From Vibrio sinensis (GTDB lineage: Bacteria > Pseudomonadota > Gammaproteobacteria > Enterobacterales > Vibrionaceae): a DNA stretch of 64,000 nucleotides. The position numbers and the translations under genes are program-made. Below are positions 37,997 to 46,262 of the stretch, piece by piece (positions within the stretch are counted from its first letter, which is position 1; every line of letters begins with the position of its first letter). The stretch lies in NCBI RefSeq assembly GCF_003605645.1, contig NZ_QVMU01000020.1, forward strand, positions 20,593 through 84,592, read 5' to 3'. Below the pieces are notes generated by a model that searched no databases, was not told where the DNA came from, and was given only the letters and a program-made list of their open reading frames with translations.

Positions 37997-39463
37997 CTAA
38001 TTTTTTTGTTCAACAGGAGACAAGGTTTCACTACTCGCTAAGACCTCATCAATCAACACTGCGTCATGAGTACAAAATGGAGGAGCATTCACACAAGTAA
38101 TTGATGGGTCCTCTGCTTCGACGTCCATTTGTGCTCCTTGCATCAGATCAGCGATATGTTTGCGTAACACAATAAAAGCAATCACACCAAATACAACCGA
38201 ACCTAAAGCTTGCCCATAAACCACCCCTAACGCACCAAACCACTGTGAACCAAAATAGACAAACGGCAACGTCCCTAAGGTCGCTTTCCCTAAATTCAGA
38301 GCCGTTGAATACAAAGGTTTTCCTAAGTTGTTGAACGAAGTGTTTGCAACAAATTGCACTCCATTGAAAATAAAACTCGCCGCAACATAAGTACAAAATG
38401 CAGCGACAATAGTGGCGGCATCCCCTTGCAGACTGAACCCTTTAATCACTAGATCTTGAGCAAAATACAAGGTTATGCAGACTAACAAGGTATAGATGGT
38501 TGTAACAATCAGTGAGTTATAAAGGGTTTCTCTAACCCGATCAAAACGCATTGCACCAAAGTTCTGGCCAATAATCGGCCCAACCGCGCCGGACAACGCA
38601 AATATCACAGCAAAACAAACCGGGGTTAGACGTCCAATAACGGCAAACCCAGCAACAAAGTCTTCGCCATATTGAGCAATAGATGTTGTCACTATGGCGT
38701 TACCAATAGGCGTTGCTAAGTTGGTAATAATCGCTGGAATCGCAATGGTTAAGATCGCTTTAATATTAAAGCGCCAACCGACAAAGGAGAGTGGTGCGAG
38801 TAACTTATGAACTCGAATGAGAGGATAGAGGGAGAAAAACAAAACGGTAAATCTTGAAAATACAGAAGCAATCGCAGCGCCTTCAACATTCCAGCCAAAG
38901 CCAAAAATGAATAAAGGATCCAAAATAGCATTCACAATGCCGCCAAATAATGTTGCCCACATCGAACGCTTTGCATCGCCTGCCGCTCTTAACCCTGCTC
39001 CTGCCGCCATAGCTAGCGCGATGACAGGACCACTTGGTAACAAAATACGTAAATAAGCTTCCGCTCGCTCTGCAGCAAAACCTTTCGCGCCGAGCATCGC
39101 CAATAACTCAGGAATAAAAACGTACATCAAAGCACTGACCACGCAACTAATGACAAATGCTGTCACAAGTATACTGGTGCTCATCCCCCTAGCTTGATCC
39201 CATTGTTTAGAGCCAATCGCTTTTGAAACAAGAGCGCCCATTGCGATAGAGGTACCAATTGAAATTGATGTAGAGAAAAAGACTAAAGTCCCCGCAAAAC
39301 CAACCGCTGCCGCTAACTCTACCTGTCCCAACATACTAATAAAAAGCATATCAAGTAAGTCGACTACGAATAAAGCCATTAAGCCAATCGAACCCGCCCC
39401 TGACATCACTAAAATATGACGCATGGTTGAGCCTTCAATAAACTTGGCACTAGGGTCAGACAT
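37997..39463 (-). CDS. MATE-family multidrug efflux protein
   Basis: Cation-coupled multidrug/toxin exporter (488 residues, about 12 helices in two MatE halves). The GSIGLMALFVVDLLDMLFIS start and the FSGAVGPIIGQNFGA-type centre are family features. An in-frame GTG at 39469 overlaps the GGAG site, so the ATG at 39463 is chosen. A hydrophilic C-terminal tail (about 440-488) has four Cys/His residues; drug range cannot be read. Upstream in the same direction as zntA, but zntA has its own promoter. Confidence 0.88.
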   Translation of the reverse strand: MSDPSAKFIEGSTMRHILVMSGAGSIGLMALFVVDLLDMLFISMLGQVELAAAVGFAGTLVFFSTSISIGTSIAMGALVSKAIGSKQWDQARGMSTSILVTAFVISCVVSALMYVFIPELLAMLGAKGFAAERAEAYLRILLPSGPVIALAMAAGAGLRAAGDAKRSMWATLFGGIVNAILDPLFIFGFGWNVEGAAIASVFSRFTVLFFSLYPLIRVHKLLAPLSFVGWRFNIKAILTIAIPAIITNLATPIGNAIVTTSIAQYGEDFVAGFAVIGRLTPVCFAVIFALSGAVGPIIGQNFGAMRFDRVRETLYNSLIVTTIYTLLVCITLYFAQDLVIKGFSLQGDAATIVAAFCTYVAASFIFNGVQFVANTSFNNLGKPLYSTALNLGKATLGTLPFVYFGSQWFGALGVVYGQALGSVVFGVIAFIVLRKHIADLMQGAQMDVEAEDPSITCVNAPPFCTHDAVLIDEVLASSETLSPVEQKN

Positions 39464-39536
39464 ACTCACTCCATATTGAGATTGCTGTGATGAATAACGT
39501 TTCTCTTATCATGCGTTCATGAAACCCCATAAACAC

Positions 39537-39563
39537 AAGAGGCGCAAACTGCGCCTCTTTTTT
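39537..39563 (+). terminator. Hairpin with T tail on the plus strand
   Basis: Perfect 9-bp stem AAGAGGCGC / GCGCCTCTT, loop AAACT, followed by T6 on the plus strand. It also follows the CBS gene on the minus strand, but there the tail is not T-rich. No plus-strand gene precedes it. Confidence 0.7.
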
Positions 39564-39580
39564 CTGCTGAGTGATTCAAT

Positions 39581-39997
39581 TTACACTGGATGCTTAAAGC
39601 AATCATTAATGCTTTTACCAATCGCTCTTAATACATCTCGTCGTGTGATGATCCCCACCAATTTTCCATTATCGAGCACTGGATATACTTTTGGTTTTCC
39701 AACTTTCATCATATCCGCTAACTCAATAATCGAAGTTTCCGGTGATACAGAAAGCACATCAGGATGCATACAATCACTCACAATGTGGGTGTCTTGGCAA
39801 AAATAGCTTACCTTAACCAGCTTATCGAGCAAGTCTTGCTCTGATAGAAAACCAATCACTTGCTCCTGCTCATTAATCACAGGGCCACCAAGATGAGTTG
39901 AACTCATCACCTTATCCAGAGCTGCACTTAATGACATTTCCGGTTTAAAAGTAACCGCCTGTAGTGTCATGTAATCTCGGACTTTTAACGATTCCAT
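39581..39997 (-). CDS. CBS-domain pair protein
   Basis: A 138-residue stand-alone CBS pair: domain 1 about residues 5-65 (RDYMTLQAVTFKPEMSLSAAL, GGPVINEQEQVIGFLSEQDLL) and domain 2 about 75-130 (DCMHPDVLSVSPETSIIELADMM, VYPVLDNGKLVGIITRRDVLRAI). CBS pairs bind adenosyl nucleotides and regulate partners; the partner is unknown. AAGGAG sits 6 bases before the ATG at 39997. Confidence 0.88.
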   Translation of the reverse strand: MESLKVRDYMTLQAVTFKPEMSLSAALDKVMSSTHLGGPVINEQEQVIGFLSEQDLLDKLVKVSYFCQDTHIVSDCMHPDVLSVSPETSIIELADMMKVGKPKVYPVLDNGKLVGIITRRDVLRAIGKSINDCFKHPV

Positions 39998-40247
39998 ATT
40001 GAACTCCTTATGATGCAACTGACGATATAACTAAGCGACTAAGCAACACTCTTATTTAATAAATCATTGAGTTTTTGTCAGGCCTATAAGATAAGTGTCG
40101 TCTAATTTCTTGATTTTACTAAATGGAAATAAGCAATTAATGCCATCGTTCAAAACTATCAATATAAGAAAATAGCACCCTATCTGCAATCTCCCCCCAA
40201 GCCGCATAGGGCTACAAGGAATGGATTACAGGAGCTTTAAACAAAAA

Positions 40248-40270
40248 AAAGTTCTCTAATCGAGAACTTT
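40248..40270 (-). terminator. Terminator of the moa operon
   Basis: Stem AAAGTTCTC / GAGAACTTT with loop TAATC. On the minus strand a T8 tail follows. Confidence 0.88.
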
Positions 40271-40283
40271 TTATTAACTATTT

Positions 40284-40742
40284 TTATTCGCTTTGCCAAC
40301 GCTCTGCAGCTTTGGCATCAGAATCACGAGATTCAACCCATCGCGTCGCTTCGGTTGTTCGTTCTTTTTTCCAAAATGGTGCTTTGGTTTTAAGATAATC
40401 CATAACAAACTCACAAGCCTCGAAAGCTGCACCACGATGCGCACTAGAAATACCAACAAAAACAATCTGGTCACCAATATCCATATCTCCGATACGGTGG
40501 ATCACTCTCATACCTTGAATTGGCCAACGCTTTTCGGCTTCATTGCAAATTTCGCTTAACGCTTTTTCTGTCATGCCTGGATAGTGCTCTAGAGACAAAC
40601 CAACCACGTTATCGCCTAAGTTCATATCACGAACTTTACCGATAAAAGTCACAACAGCACCCGTTGAAGTCCCGGTCGATAGTGCCGCATATTCATCGTT
40701 AACCGAAAAATCTTCAACTTGGACTGAAACACGTAAATCCAT
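40284..40742 (-). CDS. moaE: Molybdopterin synthase catalytic subunit MoaE
   Basis: With MoaD makes molybdopterin from cyclic pyranopterin monophosphate (152 residues). Motifs: ALSTGTSTGAVVTFIGKVRD, LEHYPGMTEKAL, HRIGDMDIGDQIVFVGISSAHR and the active-site Lys in KTKAPFWKKE. Last gene of the operon, 2 bases from the moaD stop. Confidence 0.96.
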   Translation of the reverse strand: MDLRVSVQVEDFSVNDEYAALSTGTSTGAVVTFIGKVRDMNLGDNVVGLSLEHYPGMTEKALSEICNEAEKRWPIQGMRVIHRIGDMDIGDQIVFVGISSAHRGAAFEACEFVMDYLKTKAPFWKKERTTEATRWVESRDSDAKAAERWQSE

Positions 40743-40744
40743 GA

Positions 40745-40990
40745 TTAACCGCCTGTAACCGGTGGAAAGAAAGCCACTTCATCGCCATCTTGCACCGCTT
40801 GCTCCAAAGGAACAATAGACTGGTTTACAGCAGCAAGCAGTTTACCTGGCTCTAACGCAAGATCCCATTTACCCTCTTGCTGAGCAAGATAAGAACGAAT
40901 CTCTTCAACGCTAGAAAAGTTACCATCAAGTTCGATAGAATCCAGCCCGACTAATTCTCGGGTTTGAGCAAAGAAAAGAACTTTAATCAT
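40745..40990 (-). CDS. moaD: Molybdopterin synthase sulfur carrier MoaD
   Basis: Ubiquitin-like sulfur carrier (81 residues) ending in the required Gly-Gly (FFPPVTGG) that is thiocarboxylated. Starts in a 4-base ATGA overlap with moaC and is followed at once by moaE. Confidence 0.96.
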   Translation of the reverse strand: MIKVLFFAQTRELVGLDSIELDGNFSSVEEIRSYLAQQEGKWDLALEPGKLLAAVNQSIVPLEQAVQDGDEVAFFPPVTGG

Positions 40991-41466
40991 GATTCAACCT
41001 TAAAGTGACCTGACTTACCGCCTGTTTTTTCAAGCAGGCGAATTTGACCAATCACCATATCTTTTTGAACAGCTTTACACATATCATAAATAGTTAGTGC
41101 TGCGACTGATGCTGCTGTTAATGCTTCCATTTCTACACCAGTTTTACCCGCTAGTTTACAAACAGACTCAATACGGACCAGATTTTCAGCTTCGATAGCT
41201 TCAAGCTGCACTTCCACTTTTGAAAGCAGTAAAGGGTGACACAGTGGAATTAAATCCCAGGTTTTCTTCGCTGCTTGAATACCAGCAATACGAGCCGTCG
41301 CAAACACATCACCTTTATGATGCTGGCCTGAAACGATCAACTGGAGTGTTTCAGGAGCCATATGAATAAAGGCCTCTGCACGTGCTTCTCGAACAGTTTC
41401 AGTTTTACCCGAAACATCAACCATGTTTGCTTCACCAGAAGCATTGATATGAGTAAATTGGTTCAT
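40987..41466 (-). CDS. moaC: Cyclic pyranopterin monophosphate synthase MoaC
   Basis: Second step of molybdenum-cofactor synthesis (159 residues from the ATG at 41466; a tandem ATG sits at 41469). FTHINASGEANMVDVSGK, LIPLCHPLLLSKV and EMEALTAASVAALTIYDMCKA are diagnostic and hold the catalytic residues. The GAGGG site favours the second ATG. Between moaB and moaD. Confidence 0.96.
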   Translation of the reverse strand: MNQFTHINASGEANMVDVSGKTETVREARAEAFIHMAPETLQLIVSGQHHKGDVFATARIAGIQAAKKTWDLIPLCHPLLLSKVEVQLEAIEAENLVRIESVCKLAGKTGVEMEALTAASVAALTIYDMCKAVQKDMVIGQIRLLEKTGGKSGHFKVES

Positions 41467-41483
41467 CATCTTCCCTCTACTTT

Positions 41484-41996
41484 TTATACCGACAAATGTG
41501 GCATAAAGTTGCAAGGACGATGGCTTGCATCAAGTTGTTGCTTAATGATTTTTGTCCAACCGGTACGACATGCACCTGTTGAGCCTGGCATAGCAAAAAT
41601 AACCGTGTGGTTAGCAAAACCAGCAATCGCACGAGACTGAATGGTAGACGTGCCAATTTCATCATAAGAAACCAAACGGAACAGCTCACCAAATCCTTCC
41701 ACTTCTTTGTCGAAAAGAGGTTTTAATGCTTCAGGAGTACTATCACGAGAAGTAAAACCAGTTCCGCCAGTGATCATTACAGCTTGTACGTTTTCATCAG
41801 CAATCCACTGTGAAACAATCGCACGAATTTTGTACATATCATCGATAACAATTTGCTTATCAACAACGTTATGACCCGCTTCTGCCGCATGTTCTGCAAG
41901 ATAGCCACCTGATGTGTCATTCTCTTCAGTGCGAGTATCTGAAACTGTTAGTACTGCGATATTTGCTGCTTGGAATTTACTTTCTGCGTGACCCAT
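41484..41996 (-). CDS. moaB: Molybdenum cofactor biosynthesis protein MoaB
   Basis: MoaB/MogA-like molybdopterin-binding protein (170 residues). Motifs VLTVSDTRTEENDTSGG at the start, MITGGTGFTSRDSTPEAL, and AIAGFANHTVIFAMPGSTGACRTGW. May adenylylate molybdopterin or be partly redundant with MogA. Part of moaABCDE. Confidence 0.95.
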   Translation of the reverse strand: MGHAESKFQAANIAVLTVSDTRTEENDTSGGYLAEHAAEAGHNVVDKQIVIDDMYKIRAIVSQWIADENVQAVMITGGTGFTSRDSTPEALKPLFDKEVEGFGELFRLVSYDEIGTSTIQSRAIAGFANHTVIFAMPGSTGACRTGWTKIIKQQLDASHRPCNFMPHLSV

Positions 41997-42070
41997 TTGT
42001 ACACCTATCTAATTCACATAATTTTTTTTAGCTGCCAAGTTGAACTCTTGGCATAGTTTGTTCTGTTTTA

Positions 42071-43060
42071 TCAACCGCCGATCGAAGCGAGATTTGGCGT
42101 CATACCTGTATTACCATCATGAAGAAAATGGCTAACAGACTTGGTCTGTAATTGTTCTTGTATGCGCTGAATCAAAGCCTCTTCTTGGTGATCTTCTTGT
42201 AATAGATCGCGTAGTTCTACGCCGTGATCACCAAATAAGCACAAGTGTAACTTGCCGAGCGCAGAAACACGCAGGCGGTTACAACTTTCACAAAAATTCT
42301 TTTCATACGGCATGATAAGGCCGATCTCACCCTGATAATCTGGATGAATAAATACTTGAGCTGGACCATCATTTTCAGCACGAGCTTTTAGTAACCAACC
42401 GTTGGCAATGAGCTGATTACGAATTGCGACACCCGAGACATGATGCTTATTAAATAGATCGTCCATCTCACCTGTTTGCATCAACTCAATAAAACGCAAT
42501 TGGATTGGACGGTCTTTGATCCAATTTAAGAATGCCGGCAATTGATGCGAGTTAACATCTTTCATCAACACGACATTTACTTTGATCTGCTCGTAGCCAA
42601 TCTCAAATGCGCGTTCTATGCCATTCATCACTTGGGTAAAACGATTCTCACCCGTAATTTGATGAAACATTCTTGGATCCAAACTATCCACGCTCACATT
42701 AATATTGGTCAAGCCCGCCTCTTTCCAGTCAGCCACATGCTTTTCCATGCGGTAACCGTTGGTGGTGGTTGCGACCTTATTAATACCGGGCGTCGTTGCA
42801 ACAGTATGAATAATATCCGTAAAATCTTTACGTAAACTCGGTTCACCGCCAGTAATACGTACTTTTGACGTACCACAGTCAGCAAAAGCGCGAACAACGC
42901 GTTGTATTTCAGGTAAGCTTAAAAAAGACGAGTTTTTCTGCCCCGACGGTTTATAACCATCAGGTAAGCAATATGTGCATTTGAAGTTACATACATCTGT
43001 AACAGAGAGACGCAAATAATAAAATTTGCGGTGAAATCTATCTTCGAATTGTTGCGCCAC
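42071..43060 (-). CDS. moaA: GTP 3',8-cyclase MoaA (radical SAM)
   Basis: First step of molybdenum-cofactor synthesis: cyclises GTP (329 residues, equal to E. coli MoaA). N-terminal radical-SAM cluster motif CNFKCTYC, SAM motif ITGGEPSLR, and C-terminal [4Fe-4S] ligands FCESCNRLR...LHLC. Terminal GG. The GTG at 43060 gives the family start (AQQFEDRFHRKFYYLRLSVTDVC); a longer TTG at 43090 would run into the leader structure. Lies behind a probable Moco riboswitch. Confidence 0.95.
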   Translation of the reverse strand: MAQQFEDRFHRKFYYLRLSVTDVCNFKCTYCLPDGYKPSGQKNSSFLSLPEIQRVVRAFADCGTSKVRITGGEPSLRKDFTDIIHTVATTPGINKVATTTNGYRMEKHVADWKEAGLTNINVSVDSLDPRMFHQITGENRFTQVMNGIERAFEIGYEQIKVNVVLMKDVNSHQLPAFLNWIKDRPIQLRFIELMQTGEMDDLFNKHHVSGVAIRNQLIANGWLLKARAENDGPAQVFIHPDYQGEIGLIMPYEKNFCESCNRLRVSALGKLHLCLFGDHGVELRDLLQEDHQEEALIQRIQEQLQTKSVSHFLHDGNTGMTPNLASIGG

Positions 43061-43074
43061 GGAACACCTTTCCA

Positions 43075-43180
43075 AACACGGGAGGCACAATCATTTCTAA
43101 TCATGCCCTTGTGACAACGTGTCACTGGCTTCATTTCGCCTATTCCACTGAACTTAGCTAAAAGAGCTCGGAGTTATGGC
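43075..43180 (-). ncRNA. Structured moaA leader, probable Moco riboswitch
   Basis: The ~120-base leader holds, in order on the minus strand, CTCCGAG (43173-43167), a GGC/GCC arm, a perfect hairpin GTGACA-CGT-TGTCAC (43125-43111) and an arm GGGCA/TGCCT ending in TGCCTCCCG close to the gene's ribosome site. This layout and position fit the Moco RNA motif known upstream of moaA in gammaproteobacteria. Assigned by eye, without a covariance search. Confidence 0.6.
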
Positions 43181-43355
43181 AACTGCTGACTTTATTGTGC
43201 AACAGTAGCTTTTTTTAAAATACTTAATAATGAAATTGGAATCTACCCTAAGCTATAAAAAACCTGCGAATTCCGCAAAAAAAAGCCTTATGGTTAGTTA
43301 TTCTTAATGCGATACTCTAAATTATAGCTGGATATTGCAATATAAGAAAAACGAG

Positions 43356-44240
43356 ATGACACTCTACTCACAAAAAAAAGTGGTCGCCATCGGCGGTGGT
43401 CATGGCCTTGGACGAATGCTTGCTGCATTATCTGATTTTGGTGCCAATGCAACGGGAATCGTAACCACAACCGATAATGGTGGTTCAACGGGACGTATCC
43501 GTGATTGCCAAGGTGGCATTGCATGGGGAGATACCCGAAATTGTGTCAATCAGCTCATCACCGAACCCTCTATCAGTTCGATGATGTTTGAGTATCGATT
43601 TAAAGGCGCAGGGGAGCTTAATGGCCATAATCTTGGCAATTTAATGCTTACTGCTCTCGATAACCTCTCAGTCCGTCCTCTGGATGCGATCAACCTGATT
43701 CGCAACATGCTCAAAGTTGATATTAACCTTGTACCAATGTCAGAGCATCCCTCAGATCTCATCGCTCTTTCTGTTGATGGCAAACTAGTCACTGGCGAAA
43801 CAAGCGTTGATGAGATGGAAGAAAACCTTCAACGTCTCGATTTAGATCCTGAAGTCCCAGCAACGAAAGAAGGTGTTATAGCAATTGAAGAAGCCGACAT
43901 GATTATTCTTGGTCCCGGAAGCTTTCTTACCAGCATAATGCCACCACTTTTACTCTCAGAGCTCGCTCGTTCTATCGCGAAAAATACGCAAGCAAAACTC
44001 GTTTTTGTTGAAAACCTTTCCCCTGAATTCGGCCCAGCAGGAAGAATGAGCTTAAAAGAAAAACTTGAATGGTGTGAGAGAGCTTGCCAAGGCAGACAAA
44101 TCGATTACGTTTTAGGTGATACACCACATCCTGAACTATCAGAATGGAATTGTATTACCACCGATTTAGCATCTCCAAATCGTGATTGGCGCCATGATAG
44201 AGCTAAACTACAGGGCGCTATCGAAGAGCTGCTCAAATAA
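43356..44240 (+). CDS. yvcK: YvcK/CofD-like protein (gluconeogenesis factor family)
   Basis: Nucleotide-sugar-binding CofD-like protein (294 residues). Motifs VVAIGGGHGLGRMLAAL at the N-terminus, TTTDNGGSTGRIRD, GHNLGNLMLTAL and LGPGSFLTSIMPPLL. YvcK proteins bind UDP-GlcNAc in cell-wall/carbon regulation. ATG at 43356 chosen over an upstream TTG. Convergent with luxU, 6 bases apart. This neighbour is standard in Vibrio (the ybhK/yvcK-luxU-luxO block). Confidence 0.9.
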   Translation: MTLYSQKKVVAIGGGHGLGRMLAALSDFGANATGIVTTTDNGGSTGRIRDCQGGIAWGDTRNCVNQLITEPSISSMMFEYRFKGAGELNGHNLGNLMLTALDNLSVRPLDAINLIRNMLKVDINLVPMSEHPSDLIALSVDGKLVTGETSVDEMEENLQRLDLDPEVPATKEGVIAIEEADMIILGPGSFLTSIMPPLLLSELARSIAKNTQAKLVFVENLSPEFGPAGRMSLKEKLEWCERACQGRQIDYVLGDTPHPELSEWNCITTDLASPNRDWRHDRAKLQGAIEELLK

Positions 44241-44246
44241 CGACAA

Positions 44247-44591
44247 TCAGTCCGATGCCAATAATTTGTGATAGCACTGTTGGGTTTCTCTCAAAAGTGC
44301 TATCAGTTGAACTCTGTGTTCTCGATACTCAGAACGCTGACCTAGCTTCGCCGATGTATCAATTTCAATCGCCATTGCACATAACTTTTCCGCGCCAAAA
44401 CTAGCCGCGCTGCTTTTTAGTGCATGACAAATATCTTTTAGGTATTCATTGTTACTGTCGTCAGTTTGCATGCTCAATGTATCGATATATTGCGCTAGCT
44501 CACTAAGAAAAATATTCAGCAAAATTGGGACATTCTCCGCCCCAATTTCATGACTTAATTGCTCCAGCTTGGCTGAGTTTTGTATTTTCAT
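44247..44591 (-). CDS. luxU: Phosphorelay protein LuxU
   Basis: Histidine phosphotransfer protein of quorum sensing (114 residues, the V. harveyi length). It carries phosphate from the LuxN/LuxQ/CqsS-type kinases to LuxO. Phospho-acceptor His56 in ICHALKSSAASFGA. ATG at 44591 lies just after the luxO stop; a longer reading overlaps luxO. Shine-Dalgarno weak, so coupling to luxO is likely. Confidence 0.93.
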   Translation of the reverse strand: MKIQNSAKLEQLSHEIGAENVPILLNIFLSELAQYIDTLSMQTDDSNNEYLKDICHALKSSAASFGAEKLCAMAIEIDTSAKLGQRSEYREHRVQLIALLRETQQCYHKLLASD

Positions 44592-44599
44592 CACTGTGT

Positions 44600-45991
44600 T
44601 TATGCTTCCTTCGCATTCCATGCCTGCAATTTACGATATAAAGTCGATGGACTGACATCTAGATAACTTGCCGCCTTAGGCACGTTACCATCACACGCCC
44701 TAATCGCTTGCTCTATTGCATTTTTTTCCGTCAACCATAAAGGAAAGATATCCTGTACCGAAAATATATCGTGGTCTTGTACAGTAGATTTAATCACCAA
44801 CTCATCTTGTTTATTCAAAGGCGGTGGTAACATATCTAACGTGATGTTTTGTCCATTATTTAATACCACAACATTACGTAATACATTCTGCAACTGACGA
44901 ACATTTCCAGGCCACTCAAAGCGAGCGAATCGCTCAACGACATCTGGCGCTAAACGAACGAAATCTTTACCTTCTTCTTTCGACATAAAGCCGAGTAGTG
45001 AATATGCAATTTCTATGACATCTTCTCCGCGCTCACGTAATGGTGGTAAATGAAGCGGTATTACATAGAGTCGATAGTATAAATCTTCACGGAATCGTCC
45101 TTCTTGTACTTCTTTCCATGGGTCTCGGTTGGTCGCACAAACAAAGCGAACATCCACACTTTTCATCTTAGAGGAACCCACTTTCTGAAAGGTACCTGTT
45201 TGAATAAATCGCAGTAATTTTGTCTGCAATTCTAGGTCCATTTCACACAGCTCATCCAAAAATAGCGTGCCACCATCTGCTAACTCAGCTGCGCCTTGGC
45301 GATCAGATGCGGCACCGGTAAACGCGCCTTTAACGTGACCAAACAACTCACTTTCGATCAAGTCTTTTGGAATCGCAGCACAGTTGATAGCAATAAATGG
45401 CTTGTCTCCACGCTTACTTGCCGCATGGATTGCTTCTGCACAAACCTCTTTACCCGTTCCACTTTCACCCGTAATAAATATACTCGCTTTACTTGCCGCC
45501 GCGGAATCGATGGTGCGATAGACCGCTTGCATAGTTAAGCTACTGCCAATAAAACCTTGATAACTTTGATTACCAGGGTTATTCGCTTCATTCTTTAATT
45601 TTGTCGCTTTACGGATGGCATTGTTAACGGTGATGCGTAGGCGATCAGCCTCACATGGCTTAATCAGAAAGTCTTGCGCACCCAAACGCATTGCTTCAAC
45701 CGCTGTATCAATCGAACCGTGAGCTGTCATAAAAATAACAGGGACATCAGGATTTTGTTGTTTCACCGCATGGAGTACATCCATACCCGTCATATCAGGG
45801 AGACGTAAATCCAATAAAATGAGATCTGGAGTTCGAAACTCTAAACTTTCGAGCGCCTCTCTACCGGTACCGACGATGTTAATGTCTATACCTAGAGGCG
45901 TAAGATAAGAGCGGTATAATGCTGCAACAGATGCAGTATCTTCCACCATTAAGAGATATTTTACTTTTTGTATAAACGCAACACCTTGCAT
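44600..45991 (-). CDS. luxO: Quorum-sensing sigma54 response regulator LuxO
   Basis: Master regulator (463 residues): receiver domain about 1-130 with phospho-Asp in LILLDLRLPD (Asp47 counted from the internal Met of LMVEDTASV), AAA+ domain about 150-390 with GESGTGKE and the sigma54-contact loop GAFTGAASDRQ, and a C-terminal Fis-type HTH (VPKAASYLDVSPSTLYRKL). When phosphorylated at low cell density, LuxO activates the divergent qrr1 gene. Operon luxO-luxU. The exact N-terminus (MQGVAFIQKVKYLL extension) is uncertain. Confidence 0.96.
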   Translation of the reverse strand: MQGVAFIQKVKYLLMVEDTASVAALYRSYLTPLGIDINIVGTGREALESLEFRTPDLILLDLRLPDMTGMDVLHAVKQQNPDVPVIFMTAHGSIDTAVEAMRLGAQDFLIKPCEADRLRITVNNAIRKATKLKNEANNPGNQSYQGFIGSSLTMQAVYRTIDSAAASKASIFITGESGTGKEVCAEAIHAASKRGDKPFIAINCAAIPKDLIESELFGHVKGAFTGAASDRQGAAELADGGTLFLDELCEMDLELQTKLLRFIQTGTFQKVGSSKMKSVDVRFVCATNRDPWKEVQEGRFREDLYYRLYVIPLHLPPLRERGEDVIEIAYSLLGFMSKEEGKDFVRLAPDVVERFARFEWPGNVRQLQNVLRNVVVLNNGQNITLDMLPPPLNKQDELVIKSTVQDHDIFSVQDIFPLWLTEKNAIEQAIRACDGNVPKAASYLDVSPSTLYRKLQAWNAKEA

Positions 45992-46011
45992 AACCCAGCC
46001 AATTATTTATT

Positions 46012-46024
46012 TTGCATTTTGTCT
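46012..46024. promoter_or_regulatory. Distal LuxO half-conserved site
   Basis: TTGCA-TTT-TGTCT: left half matches the LuxO box, right half is degenerate. Located 31 bases upstream of the perfect box. Confidence 0.45.
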
Positions 46025-46042
46025 AAATAATTGCATTGCGCT

Positions 46043-46055
46043 TTGCATTTTGCAA
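46043..46055. promoter_or_regulatory. LuxO binding site
   Basis: TTGCA-TTT-TGCAA, a perfect dyad, about 60 bases upstream of the sigma54 promoter of qrr1, as expected for an enhancer site. Confidence 0.8.
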
Positions 46056-46115
46056 ACTCAATTTGTAATCAACCTAAAATTCATTGAATTTCCGTCGTAT
46101 TTTGTAAATCTTTTT

Positions 46116-46130
46116 TGGCATGTTTTCTGC
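46116..46130 (+). promoter_or_regulatory. Sigma54 promoter of qrr1
   Basis: TGGCA-N8-GC: the -24 GG (46117-46118) and -12 GC (46129-46130) are 10 bases apart. Start predicted near 46142. Confidence 0.85.
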
Positions 46131-46141
46131 AGCATGAAACT

Positions 46142-46235
46142 TGACCCTCATGGGTCACCTAGCCAACTGACGTTGTTAGTGAACTTAGTATTCACAAATT
46201 ACAGCCAATAGACGATTTCTATTGGCTATTTTTTT
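46142..46235 (+). ncRNA. qrr1: Quorum regulatory small RNA Qrr1
   Basis: Hfq-dependent sRNA of about 94 nt. It has the invariant Qrr core (GGGTCACCTAGCCAACTGAC and the GTTGTTAGTGAA stretch, 46154-46182), a 5' hairpin TGACCC/GGGTCA, and a terminator stem AGCCAATAGA / TCTATTGGCT followed by T7. Transcribed divergently from luxO. Qrr RNAs repress luxR/hapR-type mRNA and activate aphA at low density. Confidence 0.95.
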
Positions 46236-46262
46236 GCCTTAATTCGGGTATGACTCGTTCTA

